Assembly: GCA_016584495.1 (NCBI GenBank)
Contig: WAID01000013.1
Span: 248,001-312,000, forward strand
DNA from: Celoporthe dispersa
Lineage: Eukaryota; Ascomycota; Sordariomycetes; Diaporthales; Cryphonectriaceae
Direction of reading: 5' to 3'
Length of the DNA stretch: 64,000 nt
Of this stretch, positions 49,036-60,587 are shown piece by piece. The notes beneath the pieces were generated by a model. It had not been told where the DNA came from, ran no database searches, and was given only the letters and a program-made list of their open reading frames with translations. The translations under genes were made by a program, and so were the position numbers. Numbering within the stretch: position 1 is the first letter of the stretch; each line of letters opens with the position of its first letter.

Positions 49036-49591
49036 GTCTGCGAGGGAACCGACATATATCACACCGGGACCCTGCGAAGGAGATGGAAGAACCTCCGAAA
49101 CAGTGGGTGCACAACAAAGACGCCAACCCTCTCCCCCCTGTCTTCACGTTCAGACTACTTCACCTTCACCTTGCAACTCTCCCCTCAGTCAAAGGGTCTT
49201 ATTTCGTCTAACGAGGTGGCGGCGCATCGGCCGCTCTGAGCATTGCATACCTAGCTGGTGTCGGTCGGCTGTATAGAAAGCTGGCACATGCAGCACCAGA
49301 TACTGCTCGGTCCTATCAATAAATAATATGGTGCGGATAGATACACGGTCTCGGTGTTTGGGGTCTGCCATGGATGCTCGCCGGAGTTCTGGGGCGGGGC
49401 GCGCGTCCCAGCTATTCATTGTTCATTCCGACCTACGTACTCTTTTTTATCTATAGTGAATGAAATATCTACTAGGGATATGGACAAGAGGACGCCAAAG
49501 AGGATAGATAATATCCAACGCTTCTTTCCGAGTCTGCACATGCTACAGTAAATCATCCAACAATGTACACCTATCCCCGCTGTTTCTCATC
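49036..49591. other. Convergent intergenic region
   Basis: 3' flanks of the acyl-CoA synthetase and the deubiquitinase. CAATAAATAATATGG near 49316-49330 could serve polyadenylation. No gene seen. Confidence 0.5.
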
Positions 49592-52500
49592 CTATACCAG
49601 CCCGATATCTTTACGCTGATAGAATACCATGTACGCATCCATGCCTCCCTGTCGCTGCAGGAGGGTCTTGGTAAGCCCGACCGGCTGGATCCGCGAGTCA
49701 TCCGCGATGCGCCACTCGTCCGGCCCCCCGTCGCGGATAATCGAGATGTAGTGGCCGCCGAGCAGCTGGCTGCCGTGCTGCACGACGGCATACGCGTCGT
49801 ACTTGAAGGGCTTGGTGAAGTGGTGGTCTGCAATGTTCGCGGCCGTGGGCGAGGTGAGCGGCTGGTCGGTGGCACTGCCGGTGGTCCTGGCGGCGGTGGA
49901 GGTGAGCAGGGAGGACGAGTACGGCTGCTGGCCCTGGATGCTATAGGGAGTGAGGTCGAGGTCGCGGTGCGGGAAGTCGATATAGACGCTGTTCTTCCGC
50001 AGCCTGTTCTCGAAGCGGCCAAAGACGATGCAGAGGAGGTCCGGGAGGCGCGCGAACCTAGGCGTCCTGCGGCACGCGCCCGTGCGCCCGCAGCCATCGC
50101 ACTTGTAGTCGTCCAGGGCTTCGGCCGAGAAGTAGTTGCTGAGGAGCCCCTCGATGGACTGTGGCTGGTTAGTCTCCGGGAGGGAGAGGACGAGGTGGTT
50201 CTTGGGCGGGTCGACGCGGTATGTAACATGGCCGCAGCGGTCGCAGCGGGTGATGAGGCACTCGAGGGTCTGCCAGTATTTGTCTATGATGGAGTTGTTG
50301 GCCTGGCTGTAGAGGTTCCAGATGTCTACAGCGCCCTCAAGGATCGACTTGTTGGTGGGTGGCGGCGGTAGTATCTCGTCAGGGCGGTCGCGATGCTGGT
50401 TCGTCTCGTCTGACAATTCTGTGAACAGCCTGACCAGGAACTCGTGTGCGTCCATCTGTCTGTCGCCGCCCAGGATCTGATCCTCCGGTCGTTGCCCCTT
50501 AAAGCCCTTGGAGGTGATCTGCCGCAGGTATCGCTATGCTGGGTCAGCTAGGCGAAGAGAAGGGGGAGCCCACCACCGGGTGCGAGGGAGGTGGCGTGTT
50601 AAAAAAAAAAAAAAAAAAAAAAAGGCCAGGCTTACCATGAGGGTGTCTGCCGTCATGACGAACTTGGCAGTGCCCATCCATAAGAACAGATTCGACAGTA
50701 TCTTGATCAGGAGCTGTGGCGGTTGTATCTGCTCGTCGGCCTTCTTCTGCGGCCTGTATAATTTCTGCCAGGCCTGCGTGAAGAGCTCCTCTCCGAAGCC
50801 GCCCGAGGCGAAGAGCGCCTGCAGGGTGCTGTTTGCGTAGCACCAGTTCCCGGGGTTTCGAAGCCCAATCGCTCTCCTGCGTGCCGCCGTATCGGTTCTC
50901 GTGACGACCTTGGTGGTGGAGGTGCCTTGCTCGTCGTCGGGAGGCTGCAATCCTGTGAAACTCCGGCGTGGGACCGCAGGCGGCGGCCTCATCGGCTCGG
51001 ACGGAAGCAGCGGGTATTCCGCATGCTTGTGGTGCGGTGGTGGTGTTGGTTTCACAGGTGGCGGCCGGTGGACCTCGGTCCCGTTCGTCTTGACCGGCGA
51101 TGTCATGGATTCCTGGACAGGTGGGTAGCGTGTGAGGAAATCGCTGACGCTCCTGACCGCTGTCCAGTCCTGTCCTTCAGGGCCATCGCCGTCCTCCTGC
51201 TTGGGCTTCTCCAGCTTCTCCTCCCACCGCCGCGCCTCTTCGGCATCCTGGATTGGTTTGATCGGTGATTTCAACCAGGGCTTGTCGTAGGTCGACTTCT
51301 TCCTCCTGTGCGAAGAGGTCTGGAGGGAGTTACCGCCTATCATGTCCGACCACGCATCCAGTCCTCCCCTCAGCAGCTTGGGGTGCTTTGACGCGGGGTC
51401 TCCCTCGGGGTAGTCGAAGTCCATCAGGACCGAGAACATCTTGGCGGCGGGGCTGGTCCGGTCGGATCCGAGGCTCTGTGAGCTCTGGTCGTATATGACG
51501 ACCATGTCAAAGTCGTGGCGCTTCTCGAAGAGCCTCTTCTCCTCTGCCGACCCGATCTCCATAGAGTCCTCCACGTCCGAGGCCTCTATGTGGGGCCGCT
51601 GGATGACTTCAGACTCGACACATATCGTGGCCGACGAGAAGATGTGCCCGTCCTCAAAGCTGGCGCGAGACCGAACGTCTATGAGCAGGATGCGGTAGTG
51701 TGCAGTCCTCTGGAACCTGAGCAGGTCCTGAACGGTGATCACATCCCCGCTCGGAAGGGCCGGGCGTCTGGCCTGGGGCGACGCAGCTGGCGCTGAGGTA
51801 ACGGGCCGGCCGTCCAGTGCAGCGTCTGCTGATGGAGACTTGTTCGGGCTTGGAGAGACAGGCTTCGAAGGGAATGAGGCGGCAGACGTACCCGTCCGGC
51901 TGAACATGCCGCGTGGCGTGCTGGAGGGCAGATCTGCAGCCTCGGTCGACAGGTTGCCCCTGGCCGGGCTGTAGATGGCATCCGGGACCTTGGGCATGAG
52001 ATTGATCACGGCATCGACCGACGTCCTCAGCTTTGGTGGCTTTGGGGGCACCTGGGGCCCAGCCTTGGAGGGGGTGGTGGCTGGCGCCGACCGCACGGCG
52101 AGCTTCGAGGTGGCCGCATCGGTGGAGGCCGGAGCAGGCCGCGAAGCCTGGGTCCTGGGCAGCGGAGGGAACGAGATGCGTGTGGGTGTGGGCCGGACGC
52201 CAGACCTGGCGTTGTCCTCCTTGATAATCTCCTTGATCTTCTCAAACGTGTCATAAGACGACGAGAGCTGGTCCGTGATGCGCTTACAGCGCTGGCTATA
52301 TCCACCATCTGCGTAGTCTCGGTGCTGCGGGATGACCTTGATGGCGAGGGTGAGGGCTGGGACGCGTCAGAACAGGCACCACCTGGGGGGCAGACCTTGT
52401 CCACCGCAGAGGCCCTTGGTGGGATCTCGCCGACTGCGCAGTATCAAAGCGCAAGGAGGGATAAAGATGAAGAAGAAGACGGGGGGAGAAAAAAAGACAG

Positions 52501-52701
52501 ATCTTCCCACCGGCAGGGCCGTCTTCACTCACCCTTGATATAAGCCTCGAGGGCGTTGTCGAGCCTGCCGCTGGACACGCTGGCCCTCGCCAGGTTCGCA
52601 GCAGCTTCGGCCTCGTCGATGAGGCTGCTCAAGGGTTTAGAGGCGACGGCGGCTCCGTCCTCCGGGCCGCGCACGAGGTCCGAGAAATGCCTGTACGGCA
52701 T
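49592..52701 (-). CDS. DOA4: Ubiquitin-specific protease with rhodanese-like domain (Doa4-type)
   Basis: Thiol deubiquitinase; in yeast Doa4 recycles ubiquitin from cargo at endosomes before it enters multivesicular bodies. Exons are 52701-52533, 52356-50636 and 50533-49592, 943 aa. An N-terminal helical region (residues ~10-110, MIT-like) is followed by a Pro-rich linker. A rhodanese-like domain comes next (RILLIDVRSRASFEDGHI ... MVVIYDQSS, lacking the active Cys). The USP domain has a Cys box GNWCYANSTLQALF, a zinc pair CDRCG and CDGCG, and a His box GGHYISIIRD. The first intron is 176 bp. The 102-bp second intron carries a 23-A run. The Cys box deviates from the usual GNTCYMNS, but the Cys is kept. 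It lies next to VPS27 on the same strand. Confidence 0.9.
50601..50623. repeat. A23 homopolymer within a DOA4 intron
   Basis: Twenty-three consecutive A on the plus strand (a T run in the transcript) form part of the polypyrimidine tract of the second intron. Its length is probably variable or misread. Confidence 0.85.
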
Positions 52702-53478
52702 TTTGTGATGGTGAGGCCCGGCAGGCGGAAAGGATCATGGTGCAGCTGGATAACTCGGAGGGTTCGACATCAGGAAGAAGGTTGACGTCGACCTGGCCAC
52801 TGGACGGGGGGAAGAGGTAAGAAGAGGGCGGTGGTGGTGGTGCAACCACAAAGAATGGCAAAGGGTTGAATGAACGAGTTGGATGAGTGAGGTAGCGAGT
52901 GAGTAAGGTAGGGTGGATGACTGACCTCTGGCTGGACATGGGACCTGCTGTTGTGGGACGGGCAGTTGCTGACTTAGCCACTGCTTAGCTGTACATAAGT
53001 AGTCCTGGGCCACAGGGCTGCCCCTCCCCCCTGGCGCCTGTCAGTTTCAGCACCAGCAAGCAGCACCTACAACCACGATGTCAAGCAGTGCCCAAGATGC
53101 CACCCTGGAGCCTGCTAGGCTACAAAATCTTATGTAAGCAGCTACAATGGACCCAGACACAGCTGCCACAGCATCTCACACAATCAAGGGTCTGTCAGGT
53201 CTGTCAGGTCTGCTGCAACAACGCCCAGGTTCATAATACAGACTGCTCAGATTACTATGCCATCTCTGCAATTTTCAGCCCTTCTGCCCATGTGCTACCT
53301 TGCAGGTGAGGGTCTATCTAGCCACGCCGACCTCTGCCTGTGCAAAGTCCCAAAGCCATGTCTTTACACTTCTTTCTCTTCGTCTCTCTCCAACAAAAAA
53401 GAAGGAAAAAAAAAGAGATAGATGCTTTGCATTCATCAATTAATCAGTGTCATGCCCTCCTGGTCCCCTTCTCCGCCC
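52702..53478. promoter_or_regulatory. DOA4 promoter / VPS27 3' flank
   Basis: Both flanking genes are on the minus strand, so this 0.8 kb holds the VPS27 3' end and the DOA4 promoter. It has a duplicated GTCTGTCAG unit (GTCTGTCAGGTCTGTCAGG at 53190-53208). No ORF worth calling. Confidence 0.5.
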
Positions 53479-55987
53479 CTAAAGCTCGATCAGTGCCTCC
53501 TCTGCCACTGGCTGTTGCGGCGCGTGCTGTGGCGCGGAAGGGAAGGCCTCCTGCTGGAAACCAGGATACGGCTGCTGGACTTGCTGCGGTGGTTGCTGCC
53601 ATGGTGCTGAGGACGGCACCGGCACCTGCACGTGCTGGGCCGCAGGGTGCTGCCAGTATGGCGCATGAGGTTGCTGCTGCGGTGGGGGTGCTGATGGTTG
53701 TTGCTGCTGCGGCTGCCGAGGAGACGCAACAGCTCCAGGGTTTTCCGGTCCTGCTGGCTGGGGGTACTGCTGCATCGATTGCTGGAGGTTCGGGTACGGA
53801 GACGGGGAGACGTCGGCGGTCGCACCGGGCGACCCCTGAGGGTGTTGCCCTGGCTGTTGGGAGTAGAATGCCGCGGCGGGGTCGGTCGTCGGTGTCGTAC
53901 CCACCGAGTCGGGAGCACTTGGCTGTTGTGGTTGCTGTGGGAGGGCAGTATGGCCCATCTGTGGAGTTGCGGTCTCGCTAGGGGCGTAGTTTTGTTGGTG
54001 GGCGTACTGGGGAGCCTGTCCTGGCGGCGCCGAGGCCCTCCAGCTGTCTTGCCGCTGCGGCTGGGGAGGATATGGGTGCTGGGGGCCCGACATCGATGCG
54101 CGCTTGTCGTAGGCAGCATATTGAGGTTGTGGTGTGGGCTGGGAGGGGTATGCGTAGGGTGGTTGGGCGCTCGGCCTGCCGTAGTCCTGCTGAGGCTCGC
54201 CGGTGTAGAAGTTCTCAGCTGGACCGCTGATATTGGCAGGGGCGCTGGGGTGGAGTGTCGGGTAGGGGCCTGAAGGCTGCTGGGGCGCAGGCATGTTGTA
54301 GCCTCCCAGGCTGTGCTGGTTAAAGGCTTTCGAGAGTCGGTCCTCCAGCATCCTGTCGTAGTATCGCACGGCGGTCTGAAGCTTGGCATGCAGGTCGAGG
54401 AGGGTATCTGCGGCATGTCAGCACGCGTCGCTCAAAACATCACAGCACCCACACGCTTACCATGCTTGCTCATCGTCTCGCCATAGGTCCGGGCCAGCTT
54501 GGGACGCAGCGTTCCGATGCTATCGTAGAGCTCCTGGATCTGTGGCTCCCGGAGTATTGTCCCGGGAGGCTGCGACTGCAGGCGGTCGACAAGCGTGGAG
54601 AACAGGTTAATGTTCTCGGCCTCCACGGGCGTCAGCTCGTAGTCATTCTTGGGTAGCGTAAAGGTGCTCGACGGCGCATCGCCGACGCTCGCCGTCGACT
54701 CCTTGAGGGCTGCTGCGTGCTTCTTCTTCTGCTCTTCCATGTCAGCCAGCGACGCAGCGATCGCGGCCTTCAGGTCCTCGTCTTCCTCCTCAGCTGACTT
54801 GCTCGTCGAGTCCCCGTTGACCTTGGCATCGGGGCTCGGCCCGTTCATGGTCGGCGCGACATATCCTCTTCCTTTCGAGTGACTCTGAACCTCCTCCAGG
54901 CTCATAGCTAGTGCCTTCTTGAGATCCTCGTCGAAACTGTCGTCTACCCTGGCATTGCGAGGCTGCATGGACGAGGAATGACGCTTGGCGGAGGACGAGA
55001 CCTTGGTAGGCGAACGTTCCGGGGGTAGCCACCGCCTCGTCCCTGCTTGTCCAGGAGCTTGGCGTAGCACCCATCATCGACCCTGACCGGCTGTAATATT
55101 CCCAAGTGTGGCAGTGGGAGGGTCTTGCTCGAGCACTGTTGGTCGAAGACGTTGCCGCAATTTCGACAGTGGTGTTTCCGGTTGGTGAAGGTGAAGGCTG
55201 TCCGGCATCGCATACAGACATCGGAGTCGATCCATTCCGGGGGCTGTTCGCCACAAAATATTAGCGCCACGGCGAGGACAGATCAGATCAGGTCCGCCTG
55301 TCAACGTACCGCACTGCTGTCTATCATGCTGCTAGACACAGAAACCTTTGGGGGGAAGTGGCAGCCCTCTCGCTGCAGTGTTCTGTACACCTCGCTGATG
55401 TAGTTGAGCTCATACCGGCCTTCGGTAGCCGCTGCCCACGACTGGATGTATTCGAGGATCTTGGAGTGAACATCGTTGTTGACAGCGGCAGGGCCGACGG
55501 CCTTGAGGAGGGAGACAAGGTTGTCCATGAACTCCTTCGAGGCGATCTCGGTCAGGAAGTGATGGCCGCCGTTCTTGACACATGTATCTGTGAGCTGTTG
55601 GAGGAGTCAGAACGATGGCGTCTCGAGGCCGCGTTAACGAGGTGGACGGGATGGAGCCATACGTTCAGGGCGCTCAGCTGCGTATTAGGGTTCTTGTCGC
55701 CGATGCGCTTCTTCAGGGAGCGCATGGCGTCTTTTGGGGGACAGTCTTGGACCTGATGACATCGGAGATCTCGAGGTTGAGAGCTATATCTTCGCTGTGT
55801 CATGGTATTGCGTCAGAAGCCATCCTTTCTTCTCCTCCTTTCTTTCTGTCATGGTCTCGCTCTCCCGTCTGGGCCAGCTCTCCAGGAGGGGTGTGCTCCA
55901 TCTCCATGCTTACAGACTGCTGCTCGTCGCTCGTGTGATCTGCTCATCCAAGGCGGAGCCCGCCGAAGAAGACCACCATCCCATCAT
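53479..55987 (-). CDS. VPS27: ESCRT-0 subunit Vps27 (VHS-FYVE-UIM, clathrin box)
   Basis: Endosomal sorting protein that binds PI3P and ubiquitinated cargo and recruits ESCRT-I. Exons are 55987-55914, 55794-55663, 55594-55310, 55243-54461 and 54407-53479, about 734 aa. The VHS domain opens with SSSLEDIALNLEISDVI (residues ~15-160). The FYVE zinc finger has WIDSDVC and RKHHCRNCG (~168-215). Two ubiquitin-interacting motifs follow (DEDLKKALAMSLEEVQ and DEDLKAAIAASLADMEEQ). Next come a helical GAT-like region and a 290-residue Gln/Pro/Tyr-rich tail ending in LIEL, a clathrin-box type motif. Two frame breaks lie in C5 runs (plus-strand G runs 55736-55740 and 55021-55025); adding one base to each gives a total of 735 codons. 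In a conserved housekeeping gene these are most likely sequencing errors. Confidence 0.95.
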
Positions 55988-57210
55988 GCTGAAGCGATGG
56001 AGCTGTTGTAGATGTGGTTGTAGCCGTTGCTAATTATGAGCTGGCGCGATGCGATCTGGGGCTGATGCAGCGGCCGCGGAATCGCAGGAGGGTCGGGTTT
56101 ATCGGGGGTCGGGCAGGTCTGGCCGCAGTGTTCAGCTTGTGCGCCGGGTACGTAGCTCGGAGTGATGGTATCGTAAGGTTGACCGTATGCTGAGGTGGAA
56201 GTTACGTGTATGTTGGAGGGGGGCGGTTGTTGTGGTAGGTCTAGGTGCAGTATGGGCTGGCAGCTTGCCGGGACCTCAGCACTGATGTCTGTAACATTGG
56301 TCATAGTATCCGGTAGCAAGGTTGCCTGCCTGAACATGGTGCGCAGCAAGCTTACGTCGGTGACCAGGGGTCCCCCCAGTGCGGAGCTACTATGTATAGT
56401 AAGCAGCTCTGGCACCCTCAAACCTGGCAGCTGGCACATGGCCTTGTAAGCCTGGGGATGGGCTAGGCAGACCCCTGGCCATCTTCCGTGACAAGCTAAA
56501 TGCATCAACACTTGACCACTAACAATCTTGGTACTGGTCATGTCAACATCTCCCTCCCTTAGTTGCCTTCATCGAGCACAAAGTTACATGATGATGTATG
56601 TTGTTGGGAAAGGCAATCTTGAAATTTTAGTTGGAAGAACTGATAAGAGTCAAAATTAAACCGGCTCTGCGGCTATCTCTTTCATAATTATGAAGTGCCT
56701 TAGGCCTCAGGATCTACTTACTTGGCCTATATTAGGCTTGCTACTGTACATCACGGATCTATGGATCAGGACTTCACGAAATTGATGAGCACAATCATCA
56801 TATTCTTAGCTAAAGCGTGGTTCGAACTTTCGTGCCCGTGGCCTCGAAATTCAGACTTAGGCCAAGATGCATCTTTCCGTAAGGGAGGAAAGAGGCACTC
56901 GCATGCCTAAGTACTTTAGTTTGAGAAAATCCAACAACTCTTCCTTCATACAGGATCACAAGTTCGTTGCTTGCAACAGAAGGTTGCTTCGCCCAAATTT
57001 TCACATTCATCTCTTCAGTTTTCACTTCTCTCTTTTTTATGCTGGTCCAGGCGACTGTTTCTTAGCTTTCAATCAGAGACTTCAAAGCAGGTCTGGAGAT
57101 TGACCAGAGTGTTGTTGCTCGACTACCCGGCCCTTTTCCCAAGTTGAGATATCCCAGCCGGTTCAGCATTTCTTCTCTTCAAACAGGGCTTTGCGAAAGC
57201 ATTCTCCAGA
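55988..57210. promoter_or_regulatory. VPS27 upstream region with long upstream ORF
   Basis: Probably holds the VPS27 promoter and leader, followed by the 3' flank of the decayed sugar transporter. An open frame from ATG 56541 runs 185 codons on the minus strand and stops at a TGA that overlaps the VPS27 ATG (stop at 55986-55984, start at 55987). Its sequence has no family resemblance. The remaining part, 56560-57210, is AT-rich with no gene. Confidence 0.4.
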
Positions 57211-59062
57211 TCAGTTGTAATCTTCAAGCAGCTCGCCCCCTACATGTTCAGTAGTCGCCGTTTCGGTATGCTTCTTTATCTCGTCGTCATCCGACTGAAA
57301 ACCAGGTGACACGGCCAAGTGTATCTGCGCTTTCCCCAGCTTCAACAAGGGTCCATTAGACAAGCTCTGTAGCTCCTCCAAACTATGCCCCCGTGTCTCT
57401 GGGAAGACGAAGTAGGCAAAGATCAGCCCTTGAGAAGAGATGAGTCCATTAGTCCTAGCCGCCGCCAAAGTAAAGGGATGGTTTGTGGAGAAGCAGGATG
57501 GAACAAGGCGGCAAATGAGAAAGTACCTACCCTGCGTGAGGAAGAATATAAAAACAAGACAATTAGTACTTCCGGCCGATGCTGCTTATTACCATGGGAT
57601 TGACCATATTGTTATAAATGAACGCGAGGCTGTTGCACGTGTAAAGAACGCCGATACCCTTCTGCCTTGTTTCCAAAGGGCAGGATCTCAGCAGCATAAC
57701 CTTATATATGAAATAAGAGATGAGCACCTCGGCTAACAATCATTAGAGTTGGGGGACATCTACTCACTGAAGCTCAAGGGGGTCACACCGACCGCGTAAG
57801 CGAGTTGGAAGGCAAATATCAGCACCAAGACGCCTGTTGCGAGACCTTGGTTGCCAAGGTCTTGCTCGAAAAGCGCAGAGAGTACAGCCCAGATGACAAA
57901 GGTCAGCAGCATGCCGCTGATGGCAAAAATCCAGAGGCCGCGGCGGCGCACACGAGCAACTAGCAAGGCTCCGCCGACGGATACGAAGAAGTTAAAAGTC
58001 TGTAGGATCCCGTTGATCAAGGTCTGTCGGTCAGTGTCCGTGATGCCAATCGTGTCTAGAGTCAAAGTGAGGTAATAGCTGATCAATGCATTGCCGCGGA
58101 CTTGAGTCATGAATGCTATATAAACAACGAGGGCTAGTCGCTTCTTGTCCGCAGAGGTCTTCCAGAGCTAGAATTGAGCGTGGTCAGTTTCTAAGACGAC
58201 GCCGATGACGACAAGTACAGCATGCAGGTGGGAAAAGGGCTTACCCTGGACCATGGAGTGGAGGTAATCTCCGCGTCACGAGTGATATGCTGCTCAAGCT
58301 GTCGCAATCCCATGCTGACCAGACTTGAATTCTCATCCCCACCAGCATGGTACTTAGAAGAATCGCTCGCGCTTCGGCCACGCGTCCCTTGCTGAACAGC
58401 CATCGGGGTGACTCTGGAGTCCAGAAGCTTGCGAGAAGCTGGAACAGTGGGATGGCCCCCTGAAGTAGCGACGGTATGCGCCAAGTCCAAGAGGTATCAT
58501 TCATACGAAATGTACCGTAGATCGTCCAACTGGCGATGATGGCGCCTAAGAAGAAGAAGGGAAGAAACAGACTGCTGAATTTGGAGCGCTAGGTTGGAAA
58601 GGCCAACTCGGTAACCAGGACGGGTCCGCTGACAACACAAGCCTCGATGCCAATGCCTATGAGGAAGCGAGAGCTAACAAACATGGCCAGATTTTGGGAT
58701 CCGGCCTAGAGGGCAGACACTAACACAAGGACGAGACAGCCTATCTGGACCGTCTTTAGGCGGCCGCAGCGGTCTGCGAACCAAATAACCGGCACGACAG
58801 CGACGAGCTGGGAAGTCTCAGGAAATCGTCCACCATACAGGACCGCAACAACGTCCTCAGCCCGGGTGTCCGCTGGATCCAGGCCGAAGTATCCCTTGTC
58901 TGTGGAGAACAGCATCCTCCACCTGACGCCGTGCCCCAGTCGACCATCTCTATACTCTTGCTCACAGACATTTCGATGTGAAGGGCGTGCTTGTCTCCAT
59001 TTGAGGGTGTCATGGCTGGGACACCTCGTCTCGATTGCCTTGATCGACACATGTCGCATCAA
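57211..59062 (-). pseudogene. Decayed MFS sugar transporter (lactose/hexose permease-like)
   Basis: Remnant of a 12-TM sugar:H+ symporter. Recognisable blocks in order: VVPVIWFADRCGRLKTVQIG, FLIGIGIEACVVSGPVLVTELA, TPESPRWLFSKGRVAEARAI, KYHAGGDENSSLV, GNALISYYLTLTLDTIGIT, LINGILQTFNFF and YFVFPETRGHSLEEL. Two in-frame TAG codons, at 58708-58706 and 58591-58589, sit where the family has Gln (CAG to TAG). The frame also breaks at 58354-58355 and near 57665-57675. A TAA follows the KY block before the C-terminal fragment. The first TM segment is not recognisable, so the 5' limit is approximate. Two stops at conserved positions in one reading frame argue for true decay, unlike the homopolymer breaks elsewhere. 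Confidence 0.75.
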
Positions 59063-59907
59063 TCCATAATGGTCAGCGATTTAAATGTGCAAGGCCATCG
59101 AGGTCTGCAAAATAACATATTCTCCCAAGACTACGGTGATTTCAAATCGACCGGAGCGTGTATTGCTCCCAGGGCTGCAAAAGGATACAAGTCATCCATC
59201 TCGATTACTCCGTACCTACGTCAATAAGCATGTAAACGCCATGAACTCAACAAAGAATCTCTCTCTCTCTCTCTCTTTTTTTTCCTTTTTCCTTTATGTC
59301 CTTGTACGCGAGTACTAAAAGGATGGCTATCCCTATGTAGGTTGGAAGTGATGTGGTAGCTATAGGACATCGGATGCTGAGGATCTCTCAAAGTCTCCCT
59401 CTGTTCTCTCTTCCGTACTTCCCACCCTTCCCCCCCTTCTCATTTCTTGTTATTCTCCTCTCCTATTTTCTCTATTTTCTCATCTCACATTTCTTTCCCT
59501 CTTTCCTTGTTTTTCCCATCCTCTTCTCTCACTTTCCTTCATTGGTTCAGGTGCTACACCGAAAGCTATCTTTACTAAGTAATTACTCAATGACCTCGCA
59601 AGTCAGCTTGATATCATATCGAGAAAACAATATTCCATCACTCTGGGGAAAATAAGGTGAGCACAAGGCAGGATGTTAATTCCCCAGTTATAACTACAAT
59701 ACGAAGGAATTCATCAGAAGTTCATTGCAATCATCAGAATATAATAACTGAGAAAGGGACAATTTGAGTCGTCTGTATCATCCAAAACAGCAGAAGACAA
59801 GCTACCATTCTCTTTTCAAGACGGTTTCACACGTAAGCATGCCCACCCAATCACTTTCTTCGTCGATTCCTGAATGATAACAGACCCCAGCAGGACACGA
59901 CATCCCC
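59063..59907. other. Intergenic region with pyrimidine-rich tracts
   Basis: Contains (CT)n-rich sequence at 59261-59295 and a long CT-rich stretch at about 59390-59550, some 160 bp of strongly skewed composition. No gene is supportable. Confidence 0.5.
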
Positions 59908-60587
59908 CTACTTCCACACGCTGGCCGTCTCGACGCCCTTGTTCTTCCCCCTCCTGGTACGTATCCGACAACTCCCCATAGAGACCCTTCACCCTCGCGA
60001 TCTCGCCCCGCCACCTCTCCCTCTCGCCCTCGTCCTCAACCTGCTCAACCAGCTCCGCCAGGCTGCCCGCGCGGAAGAACTTGTTACTGCGGTTATACAG
60101 CGCCCGTCTGTCCAGCGCCTCGTCCGTCTCCCCCCTCGGCGCGCACCCGGAACACCTCCTGCAGGATATCGATGTCGTACGGGATGGAGAACAAGTCGCG
60201 CGAGTCCTCGTAGGTGAAGAGGTAGTAGAACTCGCGGAAGCCAGCCCAGGTGATGCCGCTCAGGCACAGCGAGCAGGGCTCGTGGGTGGCGAAGAAGATG
60301 CAGTCCCTTGTCTCGGGCCGTGGGACTTCGGAGCCGCCCAGGCCTGGCTTGGTGAAGAACTCCTGGATACAGTTGATCTCGCCGTGCAGGAGAGGCGAGA
60401 CGCGCTCGTTGTTGGTGGCGACGGTGTGCGGCTGCAGGTCGGCGCGGCGGAGGATGGCGGCGCCGAAGAGCTTGCAGCCTGAGGTGACGCCCTGGCGGGT
60501 GAGGGGGATGATGTGCTCCTCGGTGGTGGAGAGGATAGCGTGGAGGAGGGTCGAGGGGTCAGTCTTGGTGGTAGTGCTGAGGGCCAT
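59908..60587 (-). CDS. Cytidine/deoxycytidylate deaminase-fold zinc enzyme
   Basis: Small zinc-dependent deaminase-fold protein, probably cytosolic; a nucleoside, base or pterin-like substrate is possible. A single exon starts at ATG 60587. Zinc ligands and the catalytic Glu are visible in HGEINCIQEF (residues 68-77) and HEPCSLCLSGI (PCxxC at 104-108). The frame shifts at the C run 60130-60135, after which the reading continues as DRRALYNRSNKFFRAGSLAELVEQ. A second shift at the C run 59947-59951 gives a natural end NKGVETASVWK and 225 aa. Without the second correction the frame runs to about 59816. Both corrections remove one base. Confidence 0.78.
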
